Under the pieces are notes generated by a model, which did not search any database, was not told the DNA's origin, and saw nothing but the letters and a program-made list of their open reading frames with translations. A stretch of DNA of 64,000 bases from Rhynchopus sp. YZ270_cl-10 (taxonomy: Eukaryota > Euglenozoa > Diplonemea > Diplonemida > Diplonemidae). This document shows, one piece after another, positions 23,689-34,336 of this stretch. The translations under genes were made by a program, and so were the position numbers. How positions within the stretch are numbered: the first letter of the stretch is position 1; the number at the start of each line of letters is the position of its first letter. Location: NCBI GenBank assembly GCA_964035575.1, contig OZ037848.1, forward strand, positions 1,612,001 to 1,676,000, written 5' to 3'.

Positions 23689-26600
23689 ATGCTGCGATCT
23701 GTCGTCTTCATTCTATTCTCTTTGGTGCAAAGCATCGAGCCCACAGATGCAGGGCTCTGCTCTACAGAGGGCCTCGCAGGCGCATGGTACGACGATGCCA
23801 CGGAAGACTGGATGCAGGCATCTGTCGCAGACACTGCGGCAGGGTGCGAGCTGACCACAAAGTTCGGCACGGTTCTCATTGCGGGGACGAATGTCACGCC
23901 GAGGGACGGCATTTTGCGGGCCTTGGGGATAAGCGGGGAGTACCACACCGCACCTACGAAGCGTGTGGTCTGGAGTAACGGGCAGGTATGGGGCAGGGCG
24001 TCCTCCGACAGCGAGACGCAGCAGCTGCAACGGAGGGCTGCAGAGATGGAGGCGTTGCTTCTGCAAATGCGTACACGCGTGGATACACTAGAGGAGCAGC
24101 TCCGTGCTGTCGCAGGGTGCACCGGGTGTGCGGTGGATGGTAGTGGCACGGCGGCACCAGGAAGTGGTAGCAGTGGTGGTGCATCTTCAGAAGAGCTGCG
24201 TGCACTGCACAACCTCGTCACTCAAGTTCAGGAAGATGTGGCGAATGTGAAAAGCACACCAGGGCGTGACGGCTACTGCTCCGTGCAGCCCACCACCACG
24301 TGGGTGTACACCCCAGTCGTCCGTTACGTCCGTCGCCGCAACACACCAGACATATGCACAACAGGCCCCGCTGCCTCAACAGGCCCCCCAGGTGATGTGG
24401 GTGTGCCCAGCAGAGTGGTGGTGCCCAGCATCACCAACCAAAACTGCCGCTGGGCGTGGTCGATGCTTGCCGAGCCGCTGTACGCATACAAAGGTGATAC
24501 GTTAGTGTTCTGGCGGCAGCACGATAAGTACAGCAACATCTACCTCATGAAGGACAAGGCGGCGTACCACGCATGCGACTTCGAAGGTGCAACGCTTGTT
24601 GCAGGGCTGCTCGACCTTGACGGCTATGAAAGGCTTGGGAAGAACTTCACCTACATCCCCAAGGCCGCAGGGGTCTACTACTTTGCTTCTGACAAGCAAG
24701 GGATACGTGGCGATGAGCGCAAGGAGTACTGCTGGGATCCCGCTACGGATGGCACACATCCGGGACAAGCAGAGGGCTGGGGGCGTGCGACGAAGCTGGA
24801 GGTGATCGTGCTTGACCCTACCCAGGAGGTGATGGCGCAGTGCCCCCTCTACGATGCTGGGTCCTTTGGTGTCACGGGAGACGAGGTCGATTCTGAGTCG
24901 GTTGCACGCCTGAAGGGCACTGTTGCAGCCATCAGCAGGCAGCTCATTGCGACAGAGGTGCGCACCCAAGAGCGGGTGCGTGCAGAAGGGAACAGTGGGC
25001 TGACTGTGACCCGTTCGCGTTGGCAAGGGACAGACGCCTACTTCCATGAGAGCTACGTCGGGTCAGGGCCCGGCAACGCACACAACCACGCAGACTTCAA
25101 GTACACCATAGGGATGGGTGAGTTTGGTGCGGTGCTGAACGGTGTGCAGTTCACGACACGTCACAACGACTACTCGCTGCTGCAGCCAGACGACACTCTG
25201 CCCGTATATGACTACCACAGCTCGTTCCCGCCGCGGTCCAAAGAGATGACCTTCCCTGACGTGCCGCAGTCTGTGCTTGACAAGAGCTCTGTGGACGAAC
25301 AGGTGCTTGAAATGCGTGAGTACTTCCGTGCCTTCCACGAGCAGGACTCGTCCATCCGTGACTACGACAAGTACTTCAAGGCGAACCTGTGCTACCTGGA
25401 GGGCACCTGGACAGAGGCACAAGAGGATATTGCAGAGCCGTTTGCCTCTGAGCGCCACCACATTGATGCGGACACGTGGGAGGACCTGCACGCGAAGAAC
25501 AATTTCCTCTTCAACAACGGACAGAAGTCGTCCCTGGAGAACCTTCCGTTCCTCCCGTCTGCCTTCCGTTCCATGCGCGACGCCGACACTTCTGACGACA
25601 CCTTTGAACCTGATATTGGGCAGTGGTTCTACCGCATCAACTGCGTGCCGATTGAGGAACGCATACCCACCGCACGCTTCCGGGTGCGCAACGACCTCCA
25701 CGTCCAGATGTCGCGCTCCACCCCCTCCACACGCAAGAGCCTCGCACAGACGCACCGTGCACTCTACGAAGTGAACCCCACCCTCCCCGAGCACTACAAC
25801 GAAGCCAACCCTTGGCCCAAGTCAACCACCAACGTCGAATACATTGACCACCTCATGCAGTTCGTACCTGGCTTCGACGGGCCTAAGGGGGACCTTGAGG
25901 ACCGTTCATTTGGCCCGTTGTGTGGGACGTACAACTTGAGTGCGACGCTTAACACTGCCTTCTATTCACGATACTACGCAATGATCGAGAAGGACGCCAT
26001 GGGGCAAACGTTCAAGAAGCGTGGTTTCAACGACCTCATGTTTGCGGCACAGACCTCACATCCGCGGGTCAGCCCACAGCAGGCCTGCTATGAGTTCTCC
26101 AGTGCAGAGCTGGCGTCCTTTGGGTCCGCAGAAGATAAGACACGCACCACTGACTGCGCTGCGCTCAATTCAAAGGCAGCATGCTATAACGCTGCACGCT
26201 GGGACAAAACCCAGGTGTCTGGAAACGCAACCAGCGCAAAATGCGTCTGGTCCGGCCGCTGCCGCTACAAAAAATGCTGGACACAACGTTGGTCCTACGC
26301 CATCCCCCTCGAGGTCATCTACACTACGCCCATCACAAACTGGAACCCATACAACATTCCGTTCCACGAACCTGGCACAGACGAATACACTAACGTTAAA
26401 GGAGAGGGCGCAGACGGGCTGACCAAGGAGACGCCCTTCAGGGGGTCACATAAGAACACCTTTTTCCGCACCCCCGAAACCTTCTTCAAGGACAGCACCG
26501 ACACTGACGATGCAGACACGTCCGGAGGTGTGACGTTTGTGGAGGCTGCGGACGGGAAGGTGGTGGAGGTGCGAGCCTCAGGGCATTGGCTGCTGTTCCC

Positions 26601-27343
26601 AGAGATCGAGGGTGTCGGGAAGGTGCGGCAGCGCTACCCTATCATGCCTGTTCATGAGCAGGGTTCTTCCGCGTGGAAGGAGGCGAAGTCGATAGAAGAG
26701 CTTCTGATGGGGAAGGAGACCGTGCAGGAGATAAAGGACATCATCGCTGAGACGCGAGCCTCGGAGTATGGTGTCGAGCTGCGTCTCATGGCGGGCATGG
26801 GGCATCAGCATACGGTATGTGGGGTTGGGTTGAAGTGTTAAGGATCCCAGATTAAAATGCGGATCGATCTGGCAATGTGCAGAAGAGCCTGCCAAAGCCC
26901 ATATGGTCAGTCCACGCCGGATTAGGAAATGTTCTGCATACCATATGACAATGCCTCTATCACACAGGTCTCGCTATCGCCCTCAGAGGTGCATGCGCTG
27001 CAGAGCGGACAGGTCGGACACCTTCGGAAGCCGTCAAGCACCGACAGCGAGCACTCCCATTTCGTTGAGGTATGTGTAAGTGTATTCCCCATGTGTTGTC
27101 TCATATTTCCAATTTTTTTTTTGAAAATATATAAACCCACAGATTCGCTACGACAGCACCCGCAGTGCGGGCACGCAGTTCTACATGGTGTGGTGCACCA
27201 CTACTAGCGAGGTCGACGGGAGTGCCGTGTGCCCCACCAGTGTCGACGCTCTGCCCGGGAAGTGTGGAGAGACATCACACGGGTTTTCTTGCTGCTACGG
27301 TGTGTGTGCGGACCACCACCCTGGGGTCGAGATTGTCATTTAG
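23689..27343 (+). CDS. Array copy 5: diverged secreted phytocyanin-like protein
   Basis: Exons 23689-26814, 26968-27069 and 27143-27343 give 1142 residues. I start at the second in-frame ATG because it opens a good signal peptide (MLRSVVFILFSLVQSIEP). The domain order matches copies 2-4, except that the Pro/Thr linker is replaced by a short Gly/Ser stretch. The phytocyanin-like domain has NIYLMKDKAAYHACDFEGA and EYCWDPATDG. The position of intron 1 in the other copies is intronless here. The tail has the clearest His-motif (GHQHTVSLS and EHSHFVEIRYD) and ends with CCYGVCADHHPGVEIVI. Overall it is clearly diverged, yet stretches near 25060-25180 and 25310-25500 are almost identical in DNA to copies 1-4. 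Confidence 0.85.
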
Positions 27344-28072
27344 CTTGCTACCCAACGCAAGCGAAGTGAGAGGTCTGTGCGATGTGGATGTGGGGATGTG
27401 GTTTTGTGACCATGTGATCGGGGGCACTTCGTCTCAGAAAAGTGGCCCCGTCATGTGTTCCAGGGACATGCCAAACACCACCCCCTTTCCCTTGGTGGAG
27501 TGGACATTTTCTTTTTTTTTTTGTCAACAAGAGACCCAGGAGTTGGTGTTTCTCTTGCTCTACTAAAAAAAAGCCTTTTTCTGACTGCCCTTTTTTTTTT
27601 TTTTGAAAACAAACCCTTGCAAATTGCCTAACCCCTTTTTTTTACGTAAAACGAACATAAATGACAGAACGGAAAAAAACCAAATTTTCCCCTGCAAAAA
27701 AAAAGACCTTTCATGACAACAAAGCCCAGCTTTAACCCCATCTTTTCCCACCCCTCTCTCTCTCTCAACACTTCACACCGTTTTACTTTACATCACAGAA
27801 CACCCCTCCCCTCCCCCCTCCAACACAAAACACACAAAACCACAACAAAATTGCGACCTTTCCCGTCTTGCGAAGGTGAGAGGGGGACACAGGTCTCTCT
27901 CTTTCTCTCCCTTCCCCCACTTCCCCCACCTCCCCCTTACCCCCTTTGTACTTCTCGCAAAGGGGCGGGCCTTTTTTTTTTAGGCAGCACCCAAGCGTCC
28001 AGAGGCGTTCCCCCCCTTTGCCCCGTTTCCCCCTTTTGCTCTTCCTCTCATTTTTTTTTTTTTTGTGTCCAA
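27344..28072. other. Intergenic, homopolymer-rich
   Basis: No gene seen. It holds many long T and A runs, followed by pyrimidine-rich DNA (CCCTCCCCCTCC type) leading into the next gene. An open frame from 27713 joins the cyclase-like gene in frame, but its composition (Pro, Ser and Phe runs from simple-sequence DNA) suggests untranslated leader. Confidence 0.6.
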
Positions 28073-30751
28073 ATGCCTCGTGTGTTTGGCAGCCACCCAC
28101 TTCATGCTGCGTTTGCTCAGAACCATAGTAACAACCAGAGCAGGAGCACCTTGGGTGCCTTGCCATCGTCGTCTTCCGCTACCACAACAGCTTTGAGCAC
28201 ACCAACCATCCGGCAGCTGCCGCCGCCTGCTGCAGCGCTGCCGTTACCTCCATCTCCGTTGCCACCACCACCACCGCTGCCCCCAAAGCGCGATGTTCCA
28301 CCACCACGACACACCGCCACATGCAATATGCCGATTCTCATCGTCATCCTCACAGCCACCTTCGTCTCCACATCCTCTTCTATGGCAGGCGGTTTGGTAC
28401 TATACTTTCAAGGCTTAGAATCGCTCGAAGCCTCCGTCCGCGAAACCTCGGAAGGGGAAACCCGATCACTCCAAGAATCTGTTGTCCAAGTCTTCGACAA
28501 AACCGCAGAATTTCTCGGCGTAATGAAGGCCTTCATATACTCAAACGAACGCTTCCACGACAACAACAGTGAAGAGTGGGCGAATCTAACACGGTCTCTG
28601 TGGTACGCCCAGGTAGCCACCTCTGATATTCTATATGACTCTGTGCTCACGCTTTATACAGAAGGGACGACCAACTCTTCTATGTTCTATTCTGGTGTGT
28701 GGAGTGATGTTCTGCGCAATGGATCGAAAGAGCTTTTGTACGGCGTCTACGGCGCACATCAACCTGCTTCGCACTTTGTTGTGCAGAACGGAGAATTCAA
28801 AGACATGATTGTTCAAACGTTTCGGATGAACGGCAGGACCGGATACCTTGAGAACACATCCTTCTACCATTGGAGTGCTGCAGCGTATGTGGAGACGACA
28901 GCAGATTTGGATCCGAGGGAGGGGGGTGAGATCCCAGACCTGTTTGCTGCGATTGAGCATCCGTCTCTAGAGAAAGTGGAGCATATTGCCTCTGCCGTCT
29001 GGCGCCCGCCAGCGAAGTGGTACTCCTCGGACGGCAATCTGTATGCGTTCACAGAGTTGTTCGCTGCGTTTCACCCGCCGCCGCCGCCGCATCCGTTCTC
29101 TACGTATCGTGTAGTGTGTATTCAGGTGGGGTTTCTGTACGCAGCGTTTGAGTCTGCATTTGAGGACTACAAAGCGGCACGTCCCGACACCACTGCCGTC
29201 GTGTATGGACGTGAGAGTGGTGTAGTGTACGTGTCGACAACAGGAGAAAAAATGATCTCCCCGCGTTGCTCGAAGGAGAACATCGGAGCAGACTGCTTCC
29301 TGCAGCCGTCCGACCTCCCTCCACACGCCTATGACGCGGTGTTGCGTCTAAAGGATGAGCCCTTTGGTTCGTTTGGAAAAATGCGGTTGGATGGAAAAGA
29401 GCATTTTGTACGCAAGGTGCATGTACACAAAGATTTGGAGCTGTTGTGGATGCGTCCAGTGTCTTCCGTGCAGGGGAAGGTCGAGGAGGCGTTGAACCTT
29501 CTCATCATTTTTACGATGTTGGTGTTGGTTTTTGATTCGGTGATATCGATTTTGGAGGTGTGGTATATTGCGCTGCCTTTGAAGCGTCTGTCTCGTGCGA
29601 TTCGTGCTATTGGAAATATGGAAACCGAGACCGCTATGGAAGCTATCCGCAAATACGAAACAAAACGCCTCATGGTACACGAGATCCGCCTTCTCATGAA
29701 CGGCATGTCCGCCACAGTCGGCCGCCTAGATGAGTACCGTACCTTCATGCCGGAAGCGCTCCTCCAAAACACTTCCGACGGCGGCTCCTCCTTCTCCGCT
29801 TCCTTAAAGGGGAGTATGAGCTCCTCTCTTAATTCTCGTGGCATGCGAAGGACCGAACAGAGTCAAGCAACGTTGAAGGGAAAGCTCCAACCTGCGACCA
29901 CCGCACTGAATTTGCATTTGGTGCAGAAGCGGATTGCGGTGCTGTTGATTAACGTCGTTGGGTGGGCGAGAACGGTGGGGGCGGAGAACGATGCTGCACT
30001 GCTGTCGTGGCATGGGAACATCGTGTCTGCTGTGTTGTCCGTCGCAGCAGCGCATACTGGCGCTGTCGAGTCTTTTCAAGGAGACAGGTTCATGCTAGGC
30101 TGGAACACCACAAAGCCCCGCTCCGACCATTCCCCACCTGCAGCCTCCTCTGCGCTGTACCTTAAGGAGGCGCTGCCGGACCATACCCTCTCCTGTGCCA
30201 TAGCCTGCGGTACTGCGAGGTTAGGCAATATAGGGACCAAAGTACTGCGGAGGTTTACGTTGCTGTCTCCTATCATCGCGTGGGTAGTGGAGTTGGAGAT
30301 CTTCTGTAAGACAAGAGCATTGAATTGTGTGTGTGATCATAAGGTGGTGCAGAGGTTGGCAGGGCATTTTCAGCATCGTGTGGTGGATGGTGTGCGGGAT
30401 GTGAAGACGGGGAGGGTGGTGCCGGTGTCGGATGTGATCAGGCAGAGTGAAGTACGGCATGCGGAGGAATGGATGTACGACCCGGATGTGCATGGTGACA
30501 GCAGCGCTGCCGCCGTGGCGATAAAAGAGGCAACCGCTGTCAACGCCTTCCTCGTGGCAGTTATCCGCGAAGATTGGGACGCAGCCGTCCGTCTCGGTGG
30601 CACCCCCTCCGCGCTCCCAGAAGCCAAAAAATACTTCGCCGACTTCTTCTCCCAACGCGCGTTCGTCCCACTCCTCCTCGACCATCAACGTGAAGGCATC
30701 CCAATTGATTATTCCAGGATGAGTGGTTCATCCATCTCTCCGTGGGTGTGA
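28073..30751 (+). CDS. Membrane receptor with degenerate class III nucleotide cyclase domain
   Basis: About 892 residues in one exon from the ATG at 28073; a start at 28328, just before the first membrane segment, is also possible. The N-terminus is Pro-rich. A first membrane segment (about residues 86-112) is followed by a roughly 360-residue extracytoplasmic domain in the position of a Cache-type sensor. A second membrane segment (about 475-500) leads into a HAMP-like helical linker (PLKRLSRAIRAIG) and a class III cyclase-like domain (about 620-790). There FQGDRFMLGWN fits the second metal site, and GNIGTKVLRRFTLLSP fits the usual GN.G...R.F..G segment. The first metal Asp, expected in a VLFADIVGF-type strand, reads VLLINVVGW with Asn. 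It may therefore be a pseudo-enzyme or regulatory subunit. An HPPPPPHP insert near 29080 could be an unspliced remnant. Confidence 0.7.
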   Translation: MPRVFGSHPLHAAFAQNHSNNQSRSTLGALPSSSSATTTALSTPTIRQLPPPAAALPLPPSPLPPPPPLPPKRDVPPPRHTATCNMPILIVILTATFVSTSSSMAGGLVLYFQGLESLEASVRETSEGETRSLQESVVQVFDKTAEFLGVMKAFIYSNERFHDNNSEEWANLTRSLWYAQVATSDILYDSVLTLYTEGTTNSSMFYSGVWSDVLRNGSKELLYGVYGAHQPASHFVVQNGEFKDMIVQTFRMNGRTGYLENTSFYHWSAAAYVETTADLDPREGGEIPDLFAAIEHPSLEKVEHIASAVWRPPAKWYSSDGNLYAFTELFAAFHPPPPPHPFSTYRVVCIQVGFLYAAFESAFEDYKAARPDTTAVVYGRESGVVYVSTTGEKMISPRCSKENIGADCFLQPSDLPPHAYDAVLRLKDEPFGSFGKMRLDGKEHFVRKVHVHKDLELLWMRPVSSVQGKVEEALNLLIIFTMLVLVFDSVISILEVWYIALPLKRLSRAIRAIGNMETETAMEAIRKYETKRLMVHEIRLLMNGMSATVGRLDEYRTFMPEALLQNTSDGGSSFSASLKGSMSSSLNSRGMRRTEQSQATLKGKLQPATTALNLHLVQKRIAVLLINVVGWARTVGAENDAALLSWHGNIVSAVLSVAAAHTGAVESFQGDRFMLGWNTTKPRSDHSPPAASSALYLKEALPDHTLSCAIACGTARLGNIGTKVLRRFTLLSPIIAWVVELEIFCKTRALNCVCDHKVVQRLAGHFQHRVVDGVRDVKTGRVVPVSDVIRQSEVRHAEEWMYDPDVHGDSSAAAVAIKEATAVNAFLVAVIREDWDAAVRLGGTPSALPEAKKYFADFFSQRAFVPLLLDHQREGIPIDYSRMSGSSISPWV

Positions 30752-30828
30752 ATTTCAAGGGGGGGGAGAGAAAGAGAAGGGGAGGGTGGAAAAAATGTCC
30801 TCAAAAAAAAAAATGCGGAGTTTCGTAA

Positions 30829-30933
30829 GGGGGGAGGGGAGGGGAGGGGAGGGGAGGGGAGGGGAGGGGAGGGGAGGGGAGGGGAGGGGAGGGGAGGGGA
30901 GGGGAGGGGAGGGGAGGGGAGGGGAGGGGGGGA
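30829..30933 (+). repeat. (GGGGA)n microsatellite, about 20 units
   Basis: A near-perfect GGGGA pentamer array starting about 80 bp after the cyclase-like gene stop. On the coding strand this can form G-quadruplexes. Smaller G-tracts follow the next two genes. Confidence 0.95.
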
Positions 30934-31150
30934 GATTTAGCCTTTTTTTATTATGATGGCTGAAGAAAGAAAACAAATAAAATGTTCTCATGTGATATTG
31001 GTGCACTGCTCGTTAATTTTTTTTTTGGGGGAAAAGAAGATGTGGTCCCAAGGTTTTTTTTCCCCTGCATAATTATTTTTTTGCGAAGCTTTTTTGGGGT
31101 TTTTTGTTGAGTATTTTTATTTTACCGGAGGTCCACCCCCCCGGTGTTCT

Positions 31151-31195
31151 GGTCATACCAAGGTACACTGTCACGAGGCTTTGTATGTGGCAATG
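31151..31195 (+). repeat. Dispersed intergenic motif, ACCAAGGTACAC variant
   Basis: Reads ACCAAGGTACACTGTCACGA followed by GGCTTTGTATGTGGCA. It matches the variants at 38500 and 39189, in which ACCAAGGTACAC replaces the usual AGGTGACTAAGC start. Confidence 0.55.
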
Positions 31196-31610
31196 TATTT
31201 GCTGCCTTTTGTTTTTGTGTTCTTTTTTAAAAATACAGGAAAGAAAAGCTTCACGTGACAAAGACACTCAGTCGTCTATCATGTGTCCCCCTAGAGGGTG
31301 GGGTGTTCAAGCCTCCCCTACCCACCCCCATACCCCCCATTCACGCATAGTTTTTATTGTTGAACACAATGTGCGCATATTAATTGTATCTCATTTTTTG
31401 CCACACTCTTTTTGGCCCAGATATGGCCACTCTGTGTCTTTCGCCTTGCAGATTGTTGTGTTGTGGTACACAGTCATCTTACACGCTTTCTTTAGAGCTA
31501 TTTTTAAGTAGAGTCTACTGTTAAGCTCGTTGACGTGGCCCACTTCTCCCCTTTTGTTGCGTCCAAAAGACGGAGATGAAAGAGGATGACACCTTTGTGA
31601 GGCACCTCAA

Positions 31611-31868
31611 AATCGAGGTGAAAAGAGAGAGGCCGCACGCTGTTTGTCTGCAGTGTTGTGGTTGCGCTGACCTCTGAGACATCTGTTACACATTAACGCA
31701 GGTGTCCTAAGGCAAGCTCAGTGAGAACAGAAATCTCACGTAGAGCATAAGGGTAAAAGCTTGCTCGATACATGATCTTCAGTTGGAGCTATTTTTGAAG
31801 GGCAGAGTGTGCTCCGCGCAACAATCGAGGTGAAGAGGGCCGCACGCTGTTCATCGGCAGTGTTGTGT
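31611..31868. repeat. Pair of ~50-bp direct repeats flanking the rRNA fragment
   Basis: AATCGAGGTGAAAAGAGAGA and then GGCCGCACGCTGTTTGTCTG CAGTGTTGTG at 31611-31662 recur, with small changes, as AATCGAGGTGAAGAGGGCCG and CACGCTGTTCATCGGCAGTG at 31823-31868. A further related stretch (TGACACCTTTGTGAGG near 31588, TGACACCTGTGTGAG near 32001) suggests a larger, partly decayed duplication. Confidence 0.7.
31692..31785 (+). rRNA. Fragment of cytosolic large-subunit (28S) rRNA
   Basis: AACGCAGGTGTCCTAAGGC, GAACAGAAATCTCACGTAGA and GGGTAAAAGCTTGCTCGAT match the highly conserved eukaryotic LSU segment AACGCAGGTGTCCTAAGGCG...CAGAAACCTC..GTGGAGCAGAAGGGCAAAAGCT that lies upstream of the peptidyl-transferase region. 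Both local stems are still complementary (GTGAGA with TCTCAC, GCAAGCT with AGCTTGC), and the paired positions differ from the vertebrate sequence on both sides. Only about 90 bp are present, and the neighbouring rRNA sequence is missing. It is either a recent pseudogene piece of the organism's own rDNA or a separately expressed fragment. Confidence 0.8.
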
Positions 31869-32614
31869 GCTCTTAAGTCGCGCAAAAGCTTTTCAACCCA
31901 GCTATCATCGATAGCTGGTGCCTTGCCCTACGAAGATTTGCAAGTGTTCTGCCAAGTTCCTTTTATGTCCCACTTTCCTTCCCGCACACCTGGCCTGTAA
32001 AGGTGACACCTGTGTGAGAACCTTTGTGACGTGGTGATTGTCGATCGCTGCAAAAATAAGGGAGGGATGGGGCCTGAGAGGTGGCTTGGCAGACCTTTTT
32101 TGACCCTTTTTTTTATATATTACGCACACTACTTCGTGAGCGGAAAGTGTCACTCACCCAAACCGTGCTCCGCAACACTGAGAGATAGTGTGGAAGCGTC
32201 ATCAAACCACTACAAGAAGGGGTGAGGGAATGACAATTGAGTGACACTTTTGGTTCAGCTATACCCGCTTGTTTCTTTCTGGAAAATTATGTTTTTGTGT
32301 GCAACACGGCACAGTTCATCTTTTCACAGTTTTCTTGAAAAAAAAACAAAAAAAAAAAAAAACACACAAAACAAATACTACCTCCCGTTCAAACCTTCAA
32401 GGTTCCCCTTGCCCTACTGCCCTACCACCATCTCACAACCCAATTGTTTTGTTGCTGTATTTTGTTTTGCTGGTTATTTCATATTTCGTTCTTTCCGGTG
32501 CTCACCTTCCCTTCGGCGGTGTGGTTCTTCCCTTCGTCCTTGAAACTGTTGTGCGCGCATAGCGATACATAACTCATCTTTTCAAGTTTTCTTTCTCGCG
32601 CGCGTGTGTTTTTT

Positions 32615-32670
32615 AAGGTGGCCCAAGCAGCGAGAGAGGCTTAGGTTCATCTGATAAACTTTTAATTTTT
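32615..32670 (+). repeat. Dispersed intergenic motif
   Basis: AAGGTGGCCCAAGCAGCGAG, then AGAGGCTTAGGTTCATCTG and ATAAACTTTTAATTTTT. It is followed about 25 bp later by TGTGCCTGCATCCGCC, which elsewhere precedes the motif. Confidence 0.7.
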
Positions 32671-32823
32671 CCTTCTTCCCCCCCACTGTGCCTGCATCCG
32701 CCTTGAGGTGTCTGTACGTTATCAAATTTTATTTTTCTTTTGGTTGCCTTAGTGCGGCCCCGATGGGTGTTCACTAACGCTACCTCTAGTATTTTGGTAT
32801 AAGTGAGTAAAGCACTGTGAGGC

Positions 32824-32907
32824 GTACACGATGGCCTTACGAACCCTATTACCCGCGGGGTACCACGCTACGAAGGTACCCTGAGGATTCGTAAAGGCCA
32901 CCGTGTA
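32824..32907. repeat. Imperfect palindrome, ~24-bp arms
   Basis: GTACACGATGGCCTTACGAA with CCCT (32824-32847) is complementary to AGGATTCGTAAAGGCCACCG with TGTA (32884-32907), with two mismatches and one extra base. Nested GGTACC sites lie in the loop. A hairpin or a small non-autonomous DNA element. Confidence 0.65.
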
Positions 32908-33551
32908 GGCCACCTGATTTTGAACAAGATAAAGCAATATGCTCGCGTTTTTATCGAACAGATGTTACTTTCTTCCGCCCAAATTTGGTGGAGTTTAATG
33001 TAGTTTTGGTGTTTCAATACCACCAAAACACCTCCAAACTCTGTCAAATTTTCAGGCAAAATCAGGTTATGAGGATCTCACAATGCTTCTCGTTTATTAT
33101 TTTCTCAAAAAACAAAAACAAAAACATTCTTCCCACAAATCTTCCCAGAAACTAGCAATGAGTTTAAATTAAAAAAAAATGCCCTTCTGGCATCCTTTAG
33201 TGGTTCTTTTGTTGTCTTCTTTAGAGATGAGGGCTGAAGCACTGTGAGGCTGGTTCATGATTCATCTTGCAGGGGGGGGGCAATACTATTTTCTTTTTTG
33301 CGTGCTTTTTCGACGTGTTTTTGCGTATCAACGATACATTGCGATTATTTAACGAAGACTTTCTTTTGTACTGAACCCCCCTTTGCCATGTGGCGCGTTG
33401 CCGAAAAAAAAAAAAATACCAGGAGCGTCACGCCTCGAGATTACAGAGGAAAATCATAATAAAGCCCTCGTTTTTTTTGGCTGTGGCAGCTCGAGGGGAG
33501 GTGTAAAACGTCATGCTGAACGTTGCCGGGATTAATACTGGATTCCCTGAT

Positions 33552-33630
33552 ACCGAACGTGCTACGAAATAGCGGGTGTTCCTGACACCCACTATTTTGT
33601 AGCACGCTCGGTGCTTTTTTTTTTTTTTTG
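33552..33630. repeat. 28-bp-arm hairpin followed by a T-run
   Basis: Arms 33552-33579 and 33585-33612 are complementary at 25 of 28 positions (one of the three exceptions can form G-U as RNA), with a 5-base loop TCCTG. GC and about 16 T follow directly. On the + strand this is the shape of a small hairpin RNA ending at a T-tract, or of a terminator. It could also be a miniature inverted-repeat element. Confidence 0.7.
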
Positions 33631-34336
33631 GGATAAAATCACGAACACCTTCCAGACGAGATTTTTTTTCTTCTGGAACGGAAATATGGAGCAAAACTTG
33701 AACAAACTTCGAGATTTTCAAAACTTGGAATATTATTCCGATTTACTCACTTTCCATTCGAGAGGCCTATAGATGCACATTATTTTAACTTTTGAGACGG
33801 TTGAAACATGCCTCAAGACATGTATGTGCATACGATCGAAAGACGAAGTGTCACCCTGAAGACTTTCTAAAGACTTCGTCGCTTCATAGCAGTATGATGT
33901 TCTGTTCTCTCCCCCCCTTTCCCCACAACTTCTTATCCCTCGAGTGATTTATTTTGCTTGGGTTGTGCGTATAGTCGAGGCTGTACAAAAAAAGTGTTTC
34001 ATGTCTGGTGATTTTTTTCTGATTTTTTCTGATTTTTTATATTTTCTCTTCCACACTCTTGCAGAAGTGCACCCATTTGGAATACAGACAAGCGTTTCAT
34101 TGTACGCTGATTTGGTACTTACCCAGTCGGATTGGTAAAGTACCGCATCGCCGTAAGATGAATACACACAAATACTTGGTGGCCGATTTGGGATAAAAGT
34201 AACATAATTCTTGAAACTCCGGAAGCCCAATGCGAGTTTTTTTCGAGTCTGTAGTCTTTTTTTTTTTTTTTTTGAAAAAAATGGTCTACATAATACCTAC
34301 TGTGGGGTTTTGAACGTTTCACTTTTCTTTTTTTTT

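Noticed and set aside
27713-28072. N-terminal extension of the cyclase-like protein
   Set aside because: The translation comes from simple pyrimidine and T-run DNA and has no domain character. The ATG at 28073 (or 28328) is more likely.
29070-29135. Intron at the HPPPPPHP segment of the cyclase-like gene
   Set aside because: The GT-AG pair that fits best would remove 58 bp and break the downstream frame, so it is kept as coding with doubt.
31104-31511. Possible 135-residue protein in the gene-poor region
   Set aside because: No conserved sequence, poor composition, and overlap with a copy of the dispersed motif.
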